From Steroidobacteraceae bacterium (GTDB lineage: Bacteria; Pseudomonadota; Gammaproteobacteria; Steroidobacterales; Steroidobacteraceae): a DNA stretch of 19,230 nucleotides. Of this stretch, positions 1-7,067 are shown piece after piece. The position numbers and the translations under genes are program-made. The stretch is taken from assembly GCA_025927665.1 (NCBI GenBank), contig JAICKZ010000013.1, forward strand, positions 1 through 19,230. Reading direction: 5' to 3'. The notes beneath the pieces are model-generated. The model was not told the DNA's origin and searched no databases. It worked only from the letters and a program-made list of their open reading frames with translations. Numbering within the stretch: the stretch's first letter is position 1; each line of letters starts with the position of its first letter.

Positions 1-1143
1 ATGTTCTCCGGCGGTGCATTGCAACGGTTGTCTATTTTCGCGCTGGGTGTCATGCCTTATATTTCTGCTTCCATCATTGTACAAATGGCAGGTGTGATTC
101 TGCCGCAATGGGCTGCTTTGAAAAAGGAAGGCGAATCAGGACGACGCAAACTGACTCAGTACACGCGTTATGGATCCGTTGTGTTGGCTGTAATCCAAGG
201 TGTTAGTGCCGCTTCTGCATTCCAAGGTCAAGGCTTGGCCAACAATCCTGGATTTCAATTTGTGTTGATTGCGACCGCAACGCTAACGGCAGGAACGATG
301 TTCTTGATGTGGCTGGGTGAGCAAATTACCGAACGTGGTTTGGGTAATGGTATTTCAATGATTATTTTGTCGGGCATCGTTGCCGGGTTACCTACTGCGG
401 TGGGTAACACATTGCAACAGGTCGCCAATCAAGAATTAAATGTATTCTCTGCATTGTTCATTTTTGCCATGGTCATTGCCGTAACGTATGCGGTGGTGTT
501 CATGGAAAGCGCGCAGCGACGTATTCAAGTGAATTATGCCAAGCGTCAGCAGGGTCGACACATGGTTGCAGGCCAAAGTACGCGCTTGCCGTTCAAGTTG
601 AATATGTCGGGCGTGATCCCGCCAATCTTTGCGTCCAGTTTGTTATTGTTTCCCGCAACTATTGCGCAATGGTTTGGCAACTCGAGTAGCCCAGGCGGTG
701 TTCAACAGGTATTGCAACGTATTGCAGCTTCGTTGAGTACTGGTCAGCCTGTGCATATGGTGTTGTATGGCGCGTTGATTGTGTTTTTCTGTTTCTTCTA
801 TACCGCACTGGTATTCAATTCAAGAGAGACGGCTGAAAATCTGAAGAAGTCAGGCGCTTTTATTCCAGGTATTCGCCCGGGCCAGCAAACGTCGGAATAC
901 ATAGACAATGTGTTGACGCGCTTGACTTTATGGGGCGCACTGTATGTGGCACTAGTGTGCTTGCTGCCCGAGTTTTTGATTTCGAAGTTCAGCGTACCGT
1001 TCTATTTCGGTGGCACCTCTCTGATGATCATGGTGGTTGTCATTATGGATTTCCAAGCTCAGGTTGGTGCGCATTTGATGTCTCATCAGTATGAAGGATT
1101 GATGAAGAAGGCCAATTTGCGCGGGTACGGTCGGCAATCGTAG
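1..1143 (+). CDS. secY: Protein translocase subunit SecY (5' end missing)
   Basis: Central pore of the SecYEG translocon in the inner membrane, which passes unfolded proteins across or into the membrane. The reading frame is open from base 1, and 380 residues are visible. By comparison with the usual length of about 440, roughly the first 60 residues (first membrane segment and start of the plug) lie outside the window. The visible part begins in the family's MFSGGAL-x-R segment, followed by FALGVMPYISASIIVQ. It contains many hydrophobic segments, the conserved cytoplasmic loop with ERGLGNGISMII, the PFKLNMSGVIPPIFASS segment and the usual C-terminal end YEGLMKKANLRGYG. It is followed after 45 bases by rpmJ and then the alpha operon, which is the standard spc/alpha order. 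Identification is very secure; only the upstream extent is unknown. Confidence 0.98.
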   Translation: MFSGGALQRLSIFALGVMPYISASIIVQMAGVILPQWAALKKEGESGRRKLTQYTRYGSVVLAVIQGVSAASAFQGQGLANNPGFQFVLIATATLTAGTMFLMWLGEQITERGLGNGISMIILSGIVAGLPTAVGNTLQQVANQELNVFSALFIFAMVIAVTYAVVFMESAQRRIQVNYAKRQQGRHMVAGQSTRLPFKLNMSGVIPPIFASSLLLFPATIAQWFGNSSSPGGVQQVLQRIAASLSTGQPVHMVLYGALIVFFCFFYTALVFNSRETAENLKKSGAFIPGIRPGQQTSEYIDNVLTRLTLWGALYVALVCLLPEFLISKFSVPFYFGGTSLMIMVVVIMDFQAQVGAHLMSHQYEGLMKKANLRGYGRQS

Positions 1144-1188
1144 TGAATCAGTGTCTGCGGTGTTGATACCGGCGGATTGGAGAGAAGT

Positions 1189-1302
1189 ATGAAAGTTAGA
1201 GCATCGGTTAAGAAGATCTGCAAGAACTGCAAGATCGTACGTCGCAGACGGATTGTGTATGTCATTTGTTCTGACGCTCGTCATAAGCAGCGTCAAGGCT
1301 AA
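1189..1302 (+). CDS. rpmJ: 50S ribosomal protein L36
   Basis: A 37-residue protein of the large ribosomal subunit. The sequence starts MKVRASVKKICKNCK and ends RHKQRQG. It holds the zinc-ribbon ligands C11, C14, C27 and H32, so this is the zinc-binding form of L36 rather than the cysteine-free paralogue that many bacteria use under zinc shortage. A good ribosome binding site (GGAG at 1179-1182) lies six bases before the ATG. It sits between secY and rpsM, its normal place at the spc/alpha junction. A 102-base gap to rpsM follows, which contains a hairpin candidate. Confidence 0.97.
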   Translation: MKVRASVKKICKNCKIVRRRRIVYVICSDARHKQRQG

Positions 1303-1332
1303 TGATTGTGGTTATGGTTAATTGATCTGGGT

Positions 1333-1366
1333 GAGATCTCATATAAATTGAGTTGTCTCGTTTTTT
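1333..1366 (+). terminator. Possible attenuator hairpin between rpmJ and rpsM
   Basis: GAGA (1333-1336) can pair with TCTC (1356-1359), and CTCA (1338-1341) with TGAG (1349-1352). This gives an interrupted stem of about eight pairs followed by six T residues (1361-1366). A self-complementary TGAGATCTCA at 1332-1341 offers an alternative fold. In Escherichia coli the leader before rpsM holds the S4-binding pseudoknot that controls the alpha operon; whether this gap has that role is an inference. The stem is weak and AT-rich, so full termination is doubtful. Confidence 0.35.
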
Positions 1367-1404
1367 AGTTTACAGTTCCGCGCTTTTGCAGCCGGGAGAG
1401 AGTG

Positions 1405-1785
1405 ATGGCCCGCATAGCTGGCATAAATATTCCAATGAACAAGCACGTATGGGTTGGCTTGACCCATATCTATGGTGTTGGTCGAACTCAGGCGCGTAAG
1501 ACGTGCGAGGTCGCTGGTGTCAAACTAGAGACCTTAGTAAAGAATTTGACTGATGCAGAAGTGACTGCATTACGTGCACAAATTGCTAAGTTGACAGTTG
1601 AAGGTGACTTGCGACGCGAAGTATCCATGAACATCAAGCGATTGATGGATTTGGGCACTTACCGTGGTATCCGCCATCGTCGTGGATTGCCATTGCGGGG
1701 TCAGCGTACTCGCACCAATGCACGTACTCGTAAGGGTCCGCGCAAGGCAGCTGTGAAAATGAACGCACCTCCTGGCAAGAGTTAA
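1405..1785 (+). CDS. rpsM: 30S ribosomal protein S13
   Basis: Small-subunit head protein that contacts the P-site tRNA and the bridge to the large subunit. The product of 126 residues begins MARIAGINIPMNKHVWVGLTHIYG and has the helix-two-turn-helix region (YGVGRTQA), the RREVSMNIKRLMDLGTYRGIRHRRGLPLRGQRT core and the basic TNARTRKGPRK tail. It carries a few extra C-terminal residues (AAVKMNAPPGKS) beyond the common end. An in-frame GTG lies one codon upstream, but the ATG at 1405 is preferred: GGGAGAG (1394-1400) is well placed before it, and MARIAGI is the usual N-terminus. It is the first gene of the alpha operon. Confidence 0.97.
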   Translation: MARIAGINIPMNKHVWVGLTHIYGVGRTQARKTCEVAGVKLETLVKNLTDAEVTALRAQIAKLTVEGDLRREVSMNIKRLMDLGTYRGIRHRRGLPLRGQRTRTNARTRKGPRKAAVKMNAPPGKS

Positions 1786-1824
1786 TCCTTGTCGTTAATA
1801 GTTTTGAATTTTAAGAGTTAGCTA

Positions 1825-2238
1825 ATGGCTGAACAGAAACAAAATGCCGCTGCCGCTTCTGCGGGTAAGGCTCGCAAGAAAGTTAAAAAGCATGTGACGG
1901 ATGGCGTTGCCCACGTACATGCGTCTTTTAATAACACGATCATTACTATCACTGATCGCCAGGGTAATGCGTTGTCATGGGCTACTTCCGGTGGTTGTGG
2001 CTTTCGTGGTTCACGAAAGAGCACGCCCTTTGCGGCACAGGTTGCTGCTGAAAAAGCAGGCACGGCTGCACAAGAGCATGGTTTGAAAACAGTTGAAGTG
2101 CGTGTAAAGGGTCCAGGCCCTGGCCGCGAATCCGCAGTGCGTGCTTTAAACGGATGCGGCTTGAAGATTTCCAATATTTCGGATGTCACACCTATTCCGC
2201 ATAACGGTTGTCGGCCTCCTAAGAAGCGTCGTGTTTAA
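1825..2238 (+). CDS. rpsK: 30S ribosomal protein S11
   Basis: Platform protein of the 30S subunit that lines the E-site mRNA region. The 137-residue product has a basic, Ala-rich N-terminal stretch (about residues 1-24), then GVAHVHASFNNTIITITDRQGN, the SGGCGFRGSRKSTPFAAQ segment, the VKGPGPGRESAVRAL motif and the conserved end ISDVTPIPHNGCRPPKKRRV. It is slightly longer than the usual 129 or so residues because of the N-terminal extension. It starts 39 bases after rpsM, with only a weak AAGAG before the ATG, and is followed by rpsD after 35 bases, as expected in the alpha operon. Confidence 0.97.
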   Translation: MAEQKQNAAAASAGKARKKVKKHVTDGVAHVHASFNNTIITITDRQGNALSWATSGGCGFRGSRKSTPFAAQVAAEKAGTAAQEHGLKTVEVRVKGPGPGRESAVRALNGCGLKISNISDVTPIPHNGCRPPKKRRV

Positions 2239-2273
2239 TCGCGCTGACATCCAAGCGGTTTGAGGAATTAGTT

Positions 2274-2897
2274 ATGGCTCGTTATCTTGGTCCAAAGTGT
2301 AAACTGTCACGCCGTGAAGGCACTGATCTGTTCTTGAAGAGCGGCGTCAAGTCACTCGATTCTAAGTGCAAGCTTGAGGTTCCTCCGGGTGGCGTGAAAG
2401 GCGAACGTAAAACTCGTTTGTCAGATTACGGGGTTCAATTGCGTGAAAAGCAAAAGTTGCGTCGTATGTATGGTGTTCTGGAGCGTCAGTTCCGTGGTTA
2501 CTACACTCGTGCGGCAGGTCGTCCCGGTGCAACTGGTGAAAACTTGTTGAAGATGTTGGAAGGACGACTTGACAATCTGATCTATCGCATGGGTTTTGCG
2601 GTGACGCGTTCTGAGGCGCGTCAATTAGTGAGCCATAAGAGCGTCACAGTGAATGGTGAAATCGTAAATATCGCTTCCTACCAGTGCAAAGCTGGTGATG
2701 TGGTTGCCATTCGCGAAGCTGCACAAAAGCAGTTGCGTATTCAATCTGCTTTGCAGATTAAATCGCAGGTGGGATTTCCCGAGTGGGTTGAAGTTGATGA
2801 AAAGAAATTTTCTGGCGTTGTAAAACAACTGCCGGATCGGGGCGACATTCTCCCCGACATCAACGAAAACCTGGTTGTGGAATTGTATTCGAAGTAA
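2274..2897 (+). CDS. rpsD: 30S ribosomal protein S4
   Basis: Primary 16S rRNA-binding protein of the 30S subunit; in many proteobacteria it also represses translation of its own operon. The 207 residues start MARYLGPKCKLSRREGTDLFLKSG and contain YGVQLREKQKLRRMYGVLERQFRGYY, the S4 RNA-binding domain (about residues 97-160: LEGRLDNLIYRMGFAVTRSEARQLVSHKSVTVNG) and end NENLVVELYSK. Two cysteines (C9 and C31) are present, but the four-cysteine zinc cluster of some S4 proteins is absent. The form resembles that of beta- and gammaproteobacteria. GAGGAA lies about six bases before the ATG. A hairpin candidate occupies the gap to rpoA. Confidence 0.97.
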   Translation: MARYLGPKCKLSRREGTDLFLKSGVKSLDSKCKLEVPPGGVKGERKTRLSDYGVQLREKQKLRRMYGVLERQFRGYYTRAAGRPGATGENLLKMLEGRLDNLIYRMGFAVTRSEARQLVSHKSVTVNGEIVNIASYQCKAGDVVAIREAAQKQLRIQSALQIKSQVGFPEWVEVDEKKFSGVVKQLPDRGDILPDINENLVVELYSK

Positions 2898-2908
2898 TTG
2901 TTTGGCGG

Positions 2909-2932
2909 GTCAGCGCACGTTGTGACGCTGGT
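2909..2932 (+). other. Intercistronic hairpin, rpsD-rpoA gap
   Basis: GTCAGCG (2909-2915) can pair with CGCTGGT (2926-2932), counting two G-T wobbles. CAC (2916-2918) pairs with GTG (2922-2924) above it around a GTT loop, leaving A2925 bulged. No T-run follows, so this is not a terminator. It may affect mRNA processing, stability or local access to the rpoA start; that role is inferred. Confidence 0.45.
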
Positions 2933-2960
2933 TGCTTACTGAAATATAGGTGAATTGTCC

Positions 2961-3962
2961 ATGCAGCCATTTGGTGGAGAGCTCCTTAAGCCACGTGTTG
3001 TGAAGGTTACCCCGACCACAACACGTCATGCCAAGGTAACAATTGAACCGTTCGAGCGCGGCTTTGGCCATACGCTGGGCAATGCCCTGCGTCGTGTGCT
3101 TCTATCGTCCATGCCCGGTTCGGCTATTACAGAAGTTGAGATTGATGGTGTTCTTCATGAGTACACCAGCATCGAAGGCGTGCAAGAAGACGTGGTCGAT
3201 ATTTTGCTGAATCTCAAGCTGGTTGCAATTCGTTTGAATGCCCGTGATTCAGCAGAGCTGCGCTTGCACAAGAAAGGTCCCGGTCCTGTCACCGCCGGTG
3301 ATATTCAGCTTGATCATGACGTAGAAATTATCAACCCTGGTCTCGTTATTGCTAATCTGACCAAGGCTGGCGAACTGAATATGATGTTGAAGATTGAGCG
3401 TGGTCGCGGTTATCGCCCAGCAACCCAGGCGGGTACTCAGGAATCTTCTGCAACTATTGGTCGTTTGCAAATAGATGCTTCGTTCAGTCCAGTGCGACGC
3501 GTCAGTTATACCGTTGAAAGCGCGCGTGTTGAGCAACGTACCAATCTTGATAAGTTGATCTTGGATATCGAAACCAATGGTACGATTGATCCTGAAGAAG
3601 CCATTCGCCGCGCTGGTTCTATTCTTAAGGATCAATTATCGGTATTCGTTGATTTGCAAGGCCAGGAAGAGGGCACCAGCAAAGCTGCCGAAGAATTGTA
3701 CGACCCAATTCTGTTGCGCCCAGTAGATGAATTGGAATTGACGGTGCGTAGCGCCAATTGCTTAAAGGCGGAAAACATTCATTACATTGGCGATTTGGTA
3801 CAACGCACTGAAGTGGAATTGTTGCGCACACCTAATCTCGGCAAGAAGTCATTGACCGAAATCAAGGAAGTACTGGAAAGTCATGGCTTGAGTTTGGGTA
3901 TGCGCCTGGACAACTGGCCTCCAGTTAGTCTGCGTCGTGACGACGAACGTAGCATTATTTGA
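2961..3962 (+). CDS. rpoA: DNA-directed RNA polymerase alpha subunit
   Basis: Alpha subunit of RNA polymerase. Its dimer is the assembly platform for beta and beta', and its C-terminal domain contacts UP elements and activators. The 333-residue product, close to the usual 329, has an N-terminal dimerisation domain (about 1-235) with ERGFGHTLGNALRRVLLSSMPG and GVLHEYTSIEGVQEDVVDILLNLK, a flexible linker, and the alpha-CTD (about 250-333) with PVDELELTVRSANCLKAENI and TPNLGKKSLTEIKEVL. An in-frame TTG lies two codons upstream, but the ATG at 2961 is preferred because AGGTGA (2948-2953) is correctly spaced before it. Its position between rpsD and rplQ is canonical. Confidence 0.98.
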   Translation: MQPFGGELLKPRVVKVTPTTTRHAKVTIEPFERGFGHTLGNALRRVLLSSMPGSAITEVEIDGVLHEYTSIEGVQEDVVDILLNLKLVAIRLNARDSAELRLHKKGPGPVTAGDIQLDHDVEIINPGLVIANLTKAGELNMMLKIERGRGYRPATQAGTQESSATIGRLQIDASFSPVRRVSYTVESARVEQRTNLDKLILDIETNGTIDPEEAIRRAGSILKDQLSVFVDLQGQEEGTSKAAEELYDPILLRPVDELELTVRSANCLKAENIHYIGDLVQRTEVELLRTPNLGKKSLTEIKEVLESHGLSLGMRLDNWPPVSLRRDDERSII

Positions 3963-3973
3963 AATTGAAATAC

Positions 3974-3996
3974 GTCCTGCCCATCAAGGGTAGGAC
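3974..3996 (+). other. Intercistronic hairpin, rpoA-rplQ gap
   Basis: GTCCTGCCC (3974-3982) pairs with GGGTAGGAC (3988-3996) around the five-base loop ATCAA, with a single G-T wobble. This nine-pair stem lies just downstream of the rpoA stop and has no T-run, so it is not an intrinsic terminator. A processing or stability role that uncouples rpoA from rplQ levels is possible but inferred. Confidence 0.55.
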
Positions 3997-4025
3997 CTGA
4001 AGAATAGAGTTTGTAGAGTAGTATC

Positions 4026-4514
4026 ATGCGTCACCAACTTTCTGGACGGCAGTTAAGCCGAAATTCATCGCATCGCTGGGCGATGCTTAAGAACATGGCA
4101 GCGTCCTTGCTGCAACACGAAACTATTCGCACCACGGTACCGAAAGCAAAAGAGTTGCGCCGTGTTGTCGAACCGTTGATTACACTTGGCAAGAGTGACA
4201 GTCTGGCGAATCGCCGCCGCGCATTTGCTAAGCTGCGTAACGATGAATTGGTCATCAAGCTTTTTGAAGACATTGGTCCTCGATTCAAAGCACGTGCTGG
4301 CGGATATACTCGCATCCTCAAGATGGATGAGCGTCCGGGTGATAATGCTCCAATGGCATTGATGCAGCTGGTCGATAAGGCAGTTGAAGTGCAAGCCGCT
4401 GTCGAGCCTGAGAAAAAAGCCAAGCGCGCCAAGAAGGCCGCGCCTGCTAAGGCAGAAGGCGTCGAAACCAAGGCAAAGAAACCTCGCGCAGTAAAGAAAA
4501 AAGCAGCGGCTTAA
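4026..4514 (+). CDS. rplQ: 50S ribosomal protein L17 with basic C-terminal tail
   Basis: Large-subunit protein near the peptide exit tunnel. The 162 residues comprise the normal L17 core (about 1-118: MRHQLSGRQLSRNSSHRWAM, then ETIRTTVPKAKELRRVVEPLITLGK and GGYTRILKMDERPGDNAPMALMQLVD). After this comes an unusual tail of about 40 residues made mostly of Lys, Ala and Glu (about 120-162). The core alone is close to the E. coli length of 127, so the tail is an add-on. Such low-complexity basic tails occur in L17 of several lineages and presumably touch rRNA. It is the last gene of the alpha operon and is followed by a strong terminator. The site before the ATG is weak (AGAG). Confidence 0.97.
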   Translation: MRHQLSGRQLSRNSSHRWAMLKNMAASLLQHETIRTTVPKAKELRRVVEPLITLGKSDSLANRRRAFAKLRNDELVIKLFEDIGPRFKARAGGYTRILKMDERPGDNAPMALMQLVDKAVEVQAAVEPEKKAKRAKKAAPAKAEGVETKAKKPRAVKKKAAA

Positions 4515-4540
4515 ACGCACCAAGCGTTGATTGAATTATC

Positions 4541-4566
4541 AAGCCGGGCATTCCACCCGGCTTTTT
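4541..4566 (+). terminator. Intrinsic terminator of the alpha operon
   Basis: AAGCCGGG (4541-4548) and CCCGGCTT (4556-4563) form a perfect eight-pair stem around a seven-base loop. A run of five T follows the GC-rich part (4562-4566). It lies 27 bases after the rplQ stop, the expected end of the ribosomal operon. Confidence 0.92.
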
Positions 4567-4758
4567 GTTTGGTTTGTAAATTTTATGTCAACGAATTGAT
4601 TACTCGTCGTCAACGATTAATACCATTGATGCATTGAAATAGTCATTCTTGTTCAAAAGCACAAAAGAACTGCATACAATAAACTCGACGTGATGCGGTC
4701 TTTCACTATTGATTGCTTGCATCATGCATTAATAACTTCACACAATAGGGTACCCAAC

Positions 4759-4977
4759 ATGAAAATCAAATTTGCTTTTGCTACTTTGCTTGCTTCTTTG
4801 GCATTGGCTGCTTGCGCTCCTAAGACAGAGCCAGTTGCCGCTCCTACACCCGCTCCAGCTGCTTCTGAAGCTCCTGCTCCAGCCGCTGCTCCTGCTGATG
4901 CGACTTCTTCAGCTCCTGCTGCTGACTCTGCCATGTCTTCCATGTCCTCTATGTCTTCAGCTCCTGCTACGAAGTAA
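4759..4977 (+). CDS. Small Ala/Pro/Ser-rich lipoprotein
   Basis: A 72-residue predicted lipoprotein of unknown function. The signal peptide MKIKFAFATLLASLALAAC ends in a lipobox LAAC with the acylated cysteine at residue 19. The rest is low complexity: an Ala-Pro-rich stretch with repeated AP and PAP units (about 20-55), then SMSSMSSMSS and a short end, APATK. No folded domain is likely in the mature part, which suggests a tether, spacer or envelope linker. The ATG at 4759 is chosen over an in-frame upstream ATG at 4690 because the signal peptide begins here and AGGG lies eight bases before it. It is monocistronic: the alpha-operon terminator lies upstream and its own terminator follows. I cannot assign a function. 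Confidence 0.8.
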   Translation: MKIKFAFATLLASLALAACAPKTEPVAAPTPAPAASEAPAPAAAPADATSSAPAADSAMSSMSSMSSAPATK

Positions 4978-4984
4978 TAACCAG

Positions 4985-5001
4985 CAAGCCATTGTGGCTT
5001 G
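4985..5001 (+). other. Short perfect hairpin after the lipoprotein gene
   Basis: CAAGCCA (4985-4991) and TGGCTTG (4995-5001) form a perfect seven-pair stem around a TTG loop. It begins eight bases after the lipoprotein stop and precedes a stronger terminator. There is no T-run; it may protect the 3' end of the message. Confidence 0.5.
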
Positions 5002-5018
5002 ACCGTTATTATTAGATT

Positions 5019-5052
5019 AAAGGTGGGTGGGCGCGAGTCCATCCACCTTTTT
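5019..5052 (+). terminator. Intrinsic terminator after the lipoprotein gene
   Basis: AAAGGTGGGTGG (5019-5030) pairs with CCATCCACCTTT (5039-5050) over twelve positions with a single G-T wobble and an eight-base loop. Five T residues (5048-5052) follow the GC-rich part. This is a strong rho-independent terminator that isolates the lipoprotein gene from the next transcription unit. Confidence 0.9.
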
Positions 5053-5081
5053 GTTTATAAACTAAGCGATTCCAGTAAGTG

Positions 5082-5110
5082 TTGGTAATAGTGAACTCGG
5101 TACCAATAAT
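5082..5110 (+). promoter_or_regulatory. Candidate promoter with overlapping inverted repeat
   Basis: TTGGTA (5082-5087) and AATAAT (5105-5110) are separated by 17 bases, a plausible sigma-70 -35/-10 pair with four and five matches to consensus. TTGGTA and TACCAA (5101-5106) form an inverted repeat covering the spacer, which could be an operator. It lies about 50 bases before the GNAT start and just after the preceding terminator, where a promoter is needed. Prediction by eye only. Confidence 0.4.
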
Positions 5111-5161
5111 CGAGTCGATCAAGCGTTACATTTAATTGCATACGAATCTTAAGGAGTTAAC

Positions 5162-5680
5162 GTGCCTGTCAGTCTGCGCGATGCTCGAAATTATCCCGAA
5201 GGTCGTCGATGGATTGAGAGTGTGTTTCCAGAGTATTTGGAAGATCTCTCCGATGTCGGTTCCAACACCAGCCTTTTTCCGGTCAAAGGTGAGTTTGGTG
5301 ATCGTGAGCCCGACATGCTGGTGCGCTGGTTTCGTGATGATCGCGCTTATCCATTGTTAATATTAAAAGACGAGAAGCCAGCAGGCTTCGCCGTCGTCAG
5401 TCGACCATTGCCAACGCCACGTATGCAGCTCGACTTTCATATGGCAGAATTTTTTATTGCCAGCGATCATCGTCGACTTGGAGTCGGTCGCGATGCCGTG
5501 ACGTTGATTTTCAAACGTTTTACCGGCAAATGGGAAGTCACTGAAACTCATAGCAACAAAGGAGCGGTTGCGTTCTGGCGCTCCGTGGTGCGACGACTGT
5601 TTAATAATCAGTACAAAGAGCGTATTGAGAACGGTGAAATCAAACAATACTTTGATTCTGTGTTGCTACAGGGAAAGTGA
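5162..5680 (+). CDS. GNAT family N-acetyltransferase
   Basis: Predicted cytosolic acetyl-CoA-dependent acyltransferase; the substrate is unknown. The 172-residue product has the GNAT core in its second half. A beta-strand AEFFIA (95-100) is followed by the pyrophosphate-binding loop R-R-L-G-V-G (104-109), the alpha-helix DAVTLIFKRF, then a Trp-Glu-Val strand and S-N-K-G-A-V-A-F-W-R (121-130), which matches the family's motif B. The N-terminal half is less conserved and probably defines the acceptor site. A GTG start at 5162 is chosen because AAGGAG (5151-5156) lies five bases before it and no in-frame ATG fits better. Downstream lies a CapA-like gene after 18 bases, so the two are probably co-transcribed. 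The fold is confident; the reaction target is not. Confidence 0.82.
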   Translation: MPVSLRDARNYPEGRRWIESVFPEYLEDLSDVGSNTSLFPVKGEFGDREPDMLVRWFRDDRAYPLLILKDEKPAGFAVVSRPLPTPRMQLDFHMAEFFIASDHRRLGVGRDAVTLIFKRFTGKWEVTETHSNKGAVAFWRSVVRRLFNNQYKERIENGEIKQYFDSVLLQGK

Positions 5681-5698
5681 TTTGCACCGTAGTTGAAC

Positions 5699-7063
5699 AT
5701 GATTCTGAATTATAAAATTACCAGGACTGTTGCGGCACTTTGCGCTTCGATATTGGCATCTTGCGCGACCATCGGATCGAGTCACTCTGAATCTACGCCA
5801 ACTTCAGATGTAACGGTCGCGCAATCCGAATTGCGTCATGAAGCGAACGGTGGTCATGCAGCGCATCGAACCTCGCTTTCTTCACATTTACCGACCGTAC
5901 TTGGCGAGGTGCACATCGTTGCGGTCGGTGATGTTATGATGCATGTCGATGTTGTACAAGCATCAAAAAATCAAGACAATGGATTCGGAGACTTGTGGGC
6001 AGATGTCATACCTTTATTTAAGAATGCAGACATCGCATTCGGTAATCTTGAAACACCGGTTGCGCCAGAGAGTGGCAAGAAAGGTCAGCCGTTCATGTTT
6101 AACGCACCGGAAAATTTACCGACAGCGATGAAGGCAAGTGGCTGGACTGTTCTATCCACCGCAAACAATCATGCATTTGATCAAGGCGCTAAGGGCGTTA
6201 AAGAAACTGTTGATCGCCTGAATGCGGCGCAGCTGATAACGATAGGTACGGGCGAAAGCAAAATTGCGGCAGAGCAAACAAAGGTGCTGGAAAAAAATGG
6301 GGTAAAGATTGCATTCATCGGCTTCACTGACATCTTCAACATTGATCTTGATAATAAAGCCACTGCACCTTGGGTAAGGCGATTGGAATTGGATTCGGCA
6401 CTCGCGGCAATAAAAGCCGCGCGCCAACAAGCGGATGCTGTCATCGTCAGCATTCATTGGGGTGATGAATATCATCATGAACCCAACATGCGACAGCGAC
6501 AGATTGCCACCGCACTAATACACGGCGGTGCAGACGTGGTGCTTGGCCATCATCCTCATGTATTGCAGCCAGCTGAAGTCATTGACACCATCGATGAAGC
6601 GGGAAACAGACATACTGGCTTGGTCATCTACTCGTTAGGAAATTTCATTAGTAACCAAGATCGCATGTATCGCGCTGATCTATTTCCCGTTGCAGCTGGT
6701 GACAGTCGCGATGAGATCGCATTGCAGTTCACGCTGTCCAAAGTACGACAACCCAATGGCAGTGAAGATATGATTCTTGGTGAAGTTGTATATGAACCTT
6801 TGTGGGTTGAGAACAACTGGAACGAAGCTCATGCCAGTAAGGATGTGAAGCGCAACATTCATATCACACGCATTCGTGACGCTATTGAAAAGACGTGGCA
6901 AGAACTGGATCAGTTAACCGATCCAATCGAAGGTCCAAAGTTAATTGTCGATGACAAGCAACGTCGTTCGACCATTCTCGACAAACAGGAATATCTCCGC
7001 ACCTTGCTTTTACGCAAGGGACGTATTGCATCGATAGTAGGTAGCGCATTCGAAGCAAGATGA
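5699..7063 (+). CDS. CapA-like (PGA_cap) metallophosphatase lipoprotein
   Basis: A 454-residue predicted lipoprotein of the CapA/PGA_cap family, whose members resemble calcineurin-like phosphoesterases; some take part in poly-gamma-glutamate capsule formation. The signal peptide ends in the lipobox LASC (C22), then a linker (about 23-68). The domain follows: VGDVMMH (D78 and H82, metal-site region), FGNLETP (115-120), STANNHAFDQG (N157 and H158), SIHWGDEYHHEP (H253), VLGHHPHVLQ (H284, H285 and H287) and YSLGNFISNQ. The ATG at 5699 is preferred to a TTG two codons upstream because it opens the signal peptide; no clear ribosome binding site is visible. No other capsule genes are present, so a role in poly-gamma-glutamate is not supported and the substrate is open. 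It lies four bases before the next gene. Confidence 0.85.
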   Translation: MILNYKITRTVAALCASILASCATIGSSHSESTPTSDVTVAQSELRHEANGGHAAHRTSLSSHLPTVLGEVHIVAVGDVMMHVDVVQASKNQDNGFGDLWADVIPLFKNADIAFGNLETPVAPESGKKGQPFMFNAPENLPTAMKASGWTVLSTANNHAFDQGAKGVKETVDRLNAAQLITIGTGESKIAAEQTKVLEKNGVKIAFIGFTDIFNIDLDNKATAPWVRRLELDSALAAIKAARQQADAVIVSIHWGDEYHHEPNMRQRQIATALIHGGADVVLGHHPHVLQPAEVIDTIDEAGNRHTGLVIYSLGNFISNQDRMYRADLFPVAAGDSRDEIALQFTLSKVRQPNGSEDMILGEVVYEPLWVENNWNEAHASKDVKRNIHITRIRDAIEKTWQELDQLTDPIEGPKLIVDDKQRRSTILDKQEYLRTLLLRKGRIASIVGSAFEAR

Positions 7064-7067
7064 ATAC

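Noticed and set aside
4031..4523. Two long minus-strand frames opposite rplQ
   Set aside because: They are mirror frames of a Lys/Ala-rich coding sequence; no recognisable domain is present and rplQ is certain.
4722..5042. Long minus-strand open frame rich in Ala, Gly and Glu opposite the small lipoprotein gene
   Set aside because: It is the antisense image of the low-complexity lipoprotein, runs through the terminator, and has no signal or family. The + strand gene has a lipobox and ribosome binding site.
5143..5243. Alternative GNAT start upstream of 5162
   Set aside because: AAGGAG at 5151-5156 fixes the GTG at 5162; an alternative frame beginning nearby has no acetyltransferase motifs.
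6152..6478. Minus-strand frames opposite the CapA-like gene
   Set aside because: They lie within a full-length, motif-complete coding sequence and have no recognisable domain, so they are shadows.
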